This document shows, piece by piece, positions 61,295-64,000 of a stretch of DNA of 64,000 bases (positions are counted from its first letter, which is position 1; each line of letters opens with the position of its first letter). The translations under genes and the position numbers were made by a program. The notes under the pieces were generated by a model, which had not been told where the DNA came from, did not search any database, and was given only the letters and a program-made list of their open reading frames with translations. Source of the DNA: Diadophis punctatus similis (taxonomy: Eukaryota > Chordata > Lepidosauria > Squamata > Dipsadidae); NCBI GenBank assembly GCA_023053685.1, contig JALIGW010000028.1:6360501-6424500 (forward strand), given 5' to 3'.

Positions 61295-61924
61295 ACGGTT
61301 GTGCGAGCCAGCACATTTGAAGTGGAAGGATATATCTCTGGAATACTCAATGACATCCAGAAGCTCTCCCTCATCAGTTCTAACACCCTGAGGGGTAAGA
61401 GCCCTACTAGCAGGAGAAGAGCCCAGTCGCTAGGACTTCTAGGAGAAGATGAACCAACTGACATATATCTACACTGCGCTGAACCAGACTGGGCAGACAA
61501 ATATGGAAACTACCTCAACTGCAATGGTGGAAATAAATCGTCTAGAAGACAGACCTTATGGCCTGATTACAAGCCCATGTTGGACGGGCAGGCTCATTCC
61601 AATAGCCTAGTCATGAAAGCTCAATCGCTTGACCCTTCAGAGTTCCAAGGGGCAAATAGCCACTTTGCCCCACTCTCATCAGGTTTTCAGCACCAGCAAT
61701 ACATCCCTGTTCCTGAAGTAAACAGAGAAAATGCTGTAGCAAGAAGAAACTCCGAAGAGAACTATGATCAGCCCTGCCATGGGAGCCAAGCTAATTTGAG
61801 GCCACCTGGAGAAGGTAGTCCTGGCTCTAAATCAAGGGAAAACAGTTTGAAGCGGAGGCTGTTGCGAACTGTGTTCCCGTCATCCAACCCTTCAAATAAG
61901 ATTGGAAACAACCCACAGATAAAG
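61295..61924 (+). CDS. PAK6: PAK6 second coding exon (linker region)
   Basis: 630-bp exon (210 codons, phase 0 at both ends) between GTGGTAG|ACG and ATAAAG|GTATGT. It continues the PAK6 frame with TVVRASTFEVEGYISGILND and QKLSLISSNTLRG. It then has a Ser/Arg cluster (SPTSRRRAQSLGLLG) and an acidic/aromatic stretch, MKAQSLDPSEFQGA, and near the end ENSLKRRLLRTVF. These blocks match the order in mammalian PAK6 between the CRIB and the kinase domain; the spacers between them are divergent. The region is predicted disordered, rich in phospho-acceptor serines next to basic residues (the two AQSL sites), as expected for regulation and partner binding. The kinase domain lies beyond the window. The frame's own stop at about 61972 is intronic. 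Confidence 0.95.
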
Positions 61925-64000
61925 GTATGTGCGCTTGGTTCCCTAGAAGGTATTACATTAGTACCTTTCTAGCCTGAGAGCTTCCAAGTTCCAATTCTCA
62001 AAGCAAATATTGCTTTGAGAATCTTCTTACAACTCATCTTCTTACAACTTGCAAATTATTTCAGGAGGTTATATGATGAAGATAGCCTTAAATATATGCT
62101 AATGTTAAAGTTTCAACACATATTATCACATGCACAGTGTATGTATATGTATTTCTTTCTGCAAGCTATCTTAGAAACTCATTTCTGCTCTCACAAAAAC
62201 TTTGCCTATCAATGTCATTGTTTATTTGAACATACATTTCTTACCTTTATATAAGAATTAAATGAAACATAATCTAAAACATTACTCTAGAATCTAGATA
62301 GTTGGGGAGAGGCATTAGCTGGGACAGACAAATGGCCAGAAAAGAAGAAAAAATAATGCAATTTCCACATCAGACATTTTATTCCTTCATGCAAACTCAT
62401 AACACTCTGAAGATAATTCTGGCTGGAAAAATATAAATTTCTGTGTATATTGTTTCTTGGACTTTCTAGTGTCTCACATTACTTCCATCTTCTCTGCTAT
62501 GTGTTTTTATTTTTGCCAAACTGTTTTCCAAAAAATTAAATCCTCTAGTAATAATTTTGTTTCTTCTTTTGATTAAATCAACCTGAGTCCAGCTTAAGCC
62601 TATTTGTTTTACAAAAAATATTTCAATAACTATTTTTATTGACATCATTGATACCAGATTAATTTTGTTCATTTTTAAGGTGGCAATTTAGTAACTATTG
62701 ATTGCATAATTATAGTGTCCAGGGCCAAACTATCCAATTTGTTGAGTTGTGCATTTAGCGTGTCTGAAGCAGAAATAACCAGCACTGGAAGCGTGTTGAG
62801 ACTGGTACTACAGAGCAAAAGGGGAAAGATTAAGTCTTTTCACCAGTGCTAAGTTCCAAATGAAAATGTGGTCTGGCTTTGCTATTTGCATTATGAGGGA
62901 ACTCCCTTTGGTGCTCGTCAAACTTGAATGATTTCTTTTGCCTTGAAAGTGGCACCTTTTGAGAAAATAGCTCTGAACCTGGCAGGACCAGATCTACTAT
63001 TTGGCAGAAAAAAAGTTTTGGATGTCATTCAAGGTTAGCAATTGTTAAGTGTTTAACTTCTAGCTACATTTTTCCCCCTCTACCAGACATGGAGAGGGAG
63101 AAATGCTTGCAGAATTTTTTTCTCCAATATACCAAAATAAATAGGTAGCGAAATAATATACTGTACCCAAACTGAGAAAATGGAATAATAAATGGTCTAT
63201 ATAGCTAGATTTAATAATATGTTAAAGGATTGGGTTATAGTTTTATATTAACATTTTATGGATATGGTATCTATTTTAGTTTCAACATGTTGCTCATTTA
63301 TTTATTATTCTATATATTCTTTTCTGATTTTATTAGCACTGTTATATTTTTGGTGGTATCTTCTCATATCCCTGGTTGTAATATTTACCAATCATACATA
63401 TACATACATATGCATATATATACTATGCATATGCGCGCGCACATACACACACAGACACACACACAAATATACTTGGCCTTGGATACAAAGACGTACCTTA
63501 TCTTCAGCTTCTACATTTTCTATGAAGCCCAGACATAAAGAAGCTGCTTCTACTACAATCCATCAGGTCTGTCCCTAATGTCAAGTCCCTACTATACCTG
63601 AGGAGTTGTAGTAAGTGGAACACATGGAGTAAGGTTGTGGAATCAGGGTGAGTTCCATAGAGTTGCATACAGTGGAAAGTAAGGGGCTGGCATAACACCC
63701 ATATAAGAACATGCCAGGCTCAAATGCCTTCCTCTGAGGAGCCCCATTCAGATATTAGGTTGTGAGGAGCTGTCTGTATGGGAGTGCTCTAGATAACTTT
63801 TGCCCCCCTTTAGCATGGATGTGCACAAAAGGAAAGTCTGTATGTATAGACTTGCACACATGTAAACTTTTTCTGAGCCAATGTCCTAAATGTTGACTGT
63901 ACATTATGTGCATGAATTGGATCTGTGTTTTCTGTAATGCATGAGCTTTACATAGAGAGTATGACAGCAGTTCTGTTTGGAACAACCAGTGTATTGGTAT
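61925..64000 (+). other. PAK6: PAK6 intron (partial)
   Basis: Begins GTATGTGCG. I find no further PAK6 exon or kinase motif. A short perfect hairpin lies near 61994-62022 (ATTCTCAAAGCA / TGCTTTGAGAAT). A (CA)/(TA) microsatellite-like tract spans about 63393-63470. The remainder is AT-rich. Confidence 0.8.

Noticed and set aside
61925..64000. Further PAK6 exons or kinase domain
   Set aside because: I searched for glycine-loop, HRD and DFG-type motifs and the next linker segment and saw none; they must lie downstream.

Overview
The window is vertebrate nuclear DNA, almost certainly from a squamate reptile and most likely an advanced snake. Evidence: AT-rich intron and intergenic sequence; spliced genes with GT/AG boundaries; CR1 LINEs at several stages of decay; a BovB/RTE-like LINE; two kinds of tRNA-derived SINE; many hAT-like and TA-duplicating MITEs; and AATAG/ATTCT pentanucleotide arrays joined to LINE-derived sequence, a pattern reported from colubroid snakes. 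There are no bacterial-type operons, CRISPR arrays or origins.

Two protein-coding genes are visible, both on the + strand and both cut by the window. The last coding exon of BUB1B (mitotic checkpoint BUBR1) lies at 1764-1947 with its stop codon at 1945-1947. PAK6 (p21-activated kinase 6) begins at the ATG at 52213. Its first coding exon (52213-52416, CRIB/GTPase-binding and autoinhibitory part) and second coding exon (61295-61924, Ser/Arg/Pro-rich linker) are present. Its kinase-domain exons lie beyond position 64000. BUB1B upstream of PAK6 in the same orientation is the arrangement known in human (15q15), where BUB1B-PAK6 read-through transcripts exist.

The ~50 kb between the BUB1B stop and the PAK6 start has no further confident protein-coding gene. 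It has a probable PAK6 first-exon/promoter segment near 17.0-17.25 kb with a consensus splice donor, a CpG-rich island at about 35.0-35.7 kb, and a possible 69-bp 5' non-coding exon at 36550-36618. The rest is intron or intergenic DNA.

Most of the describable structure is mobile DNA, and much of it is nested. Examples are a 350-bp solo LTR inside a MITE (6.4-6.8 kb), a 1.6-kb palindrome-rich hAT-like element inside a CR1 LINE (8.1-9.7 kb), a TA-duplicating MITE inside a SINE (27.6-28.1 kb), a CR1 fragment inside a BovB-like LINE (31.7-32.2 kb), and a MITE split by a LINE fragment and a SINE (21.05-21.85 kb). PAK6 intron 1 carries a 2.4-kb decayed CR1 and a younger 5'-truncated CR1 whose reverse-transcriptase tail is still open. 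I did not find a new enzymatic or defence system. The more unusual material is the foldback/multi-hairpin MITEs, the target-site bias of the hAT-like family, and the candidate PAK6 regulatory exons.
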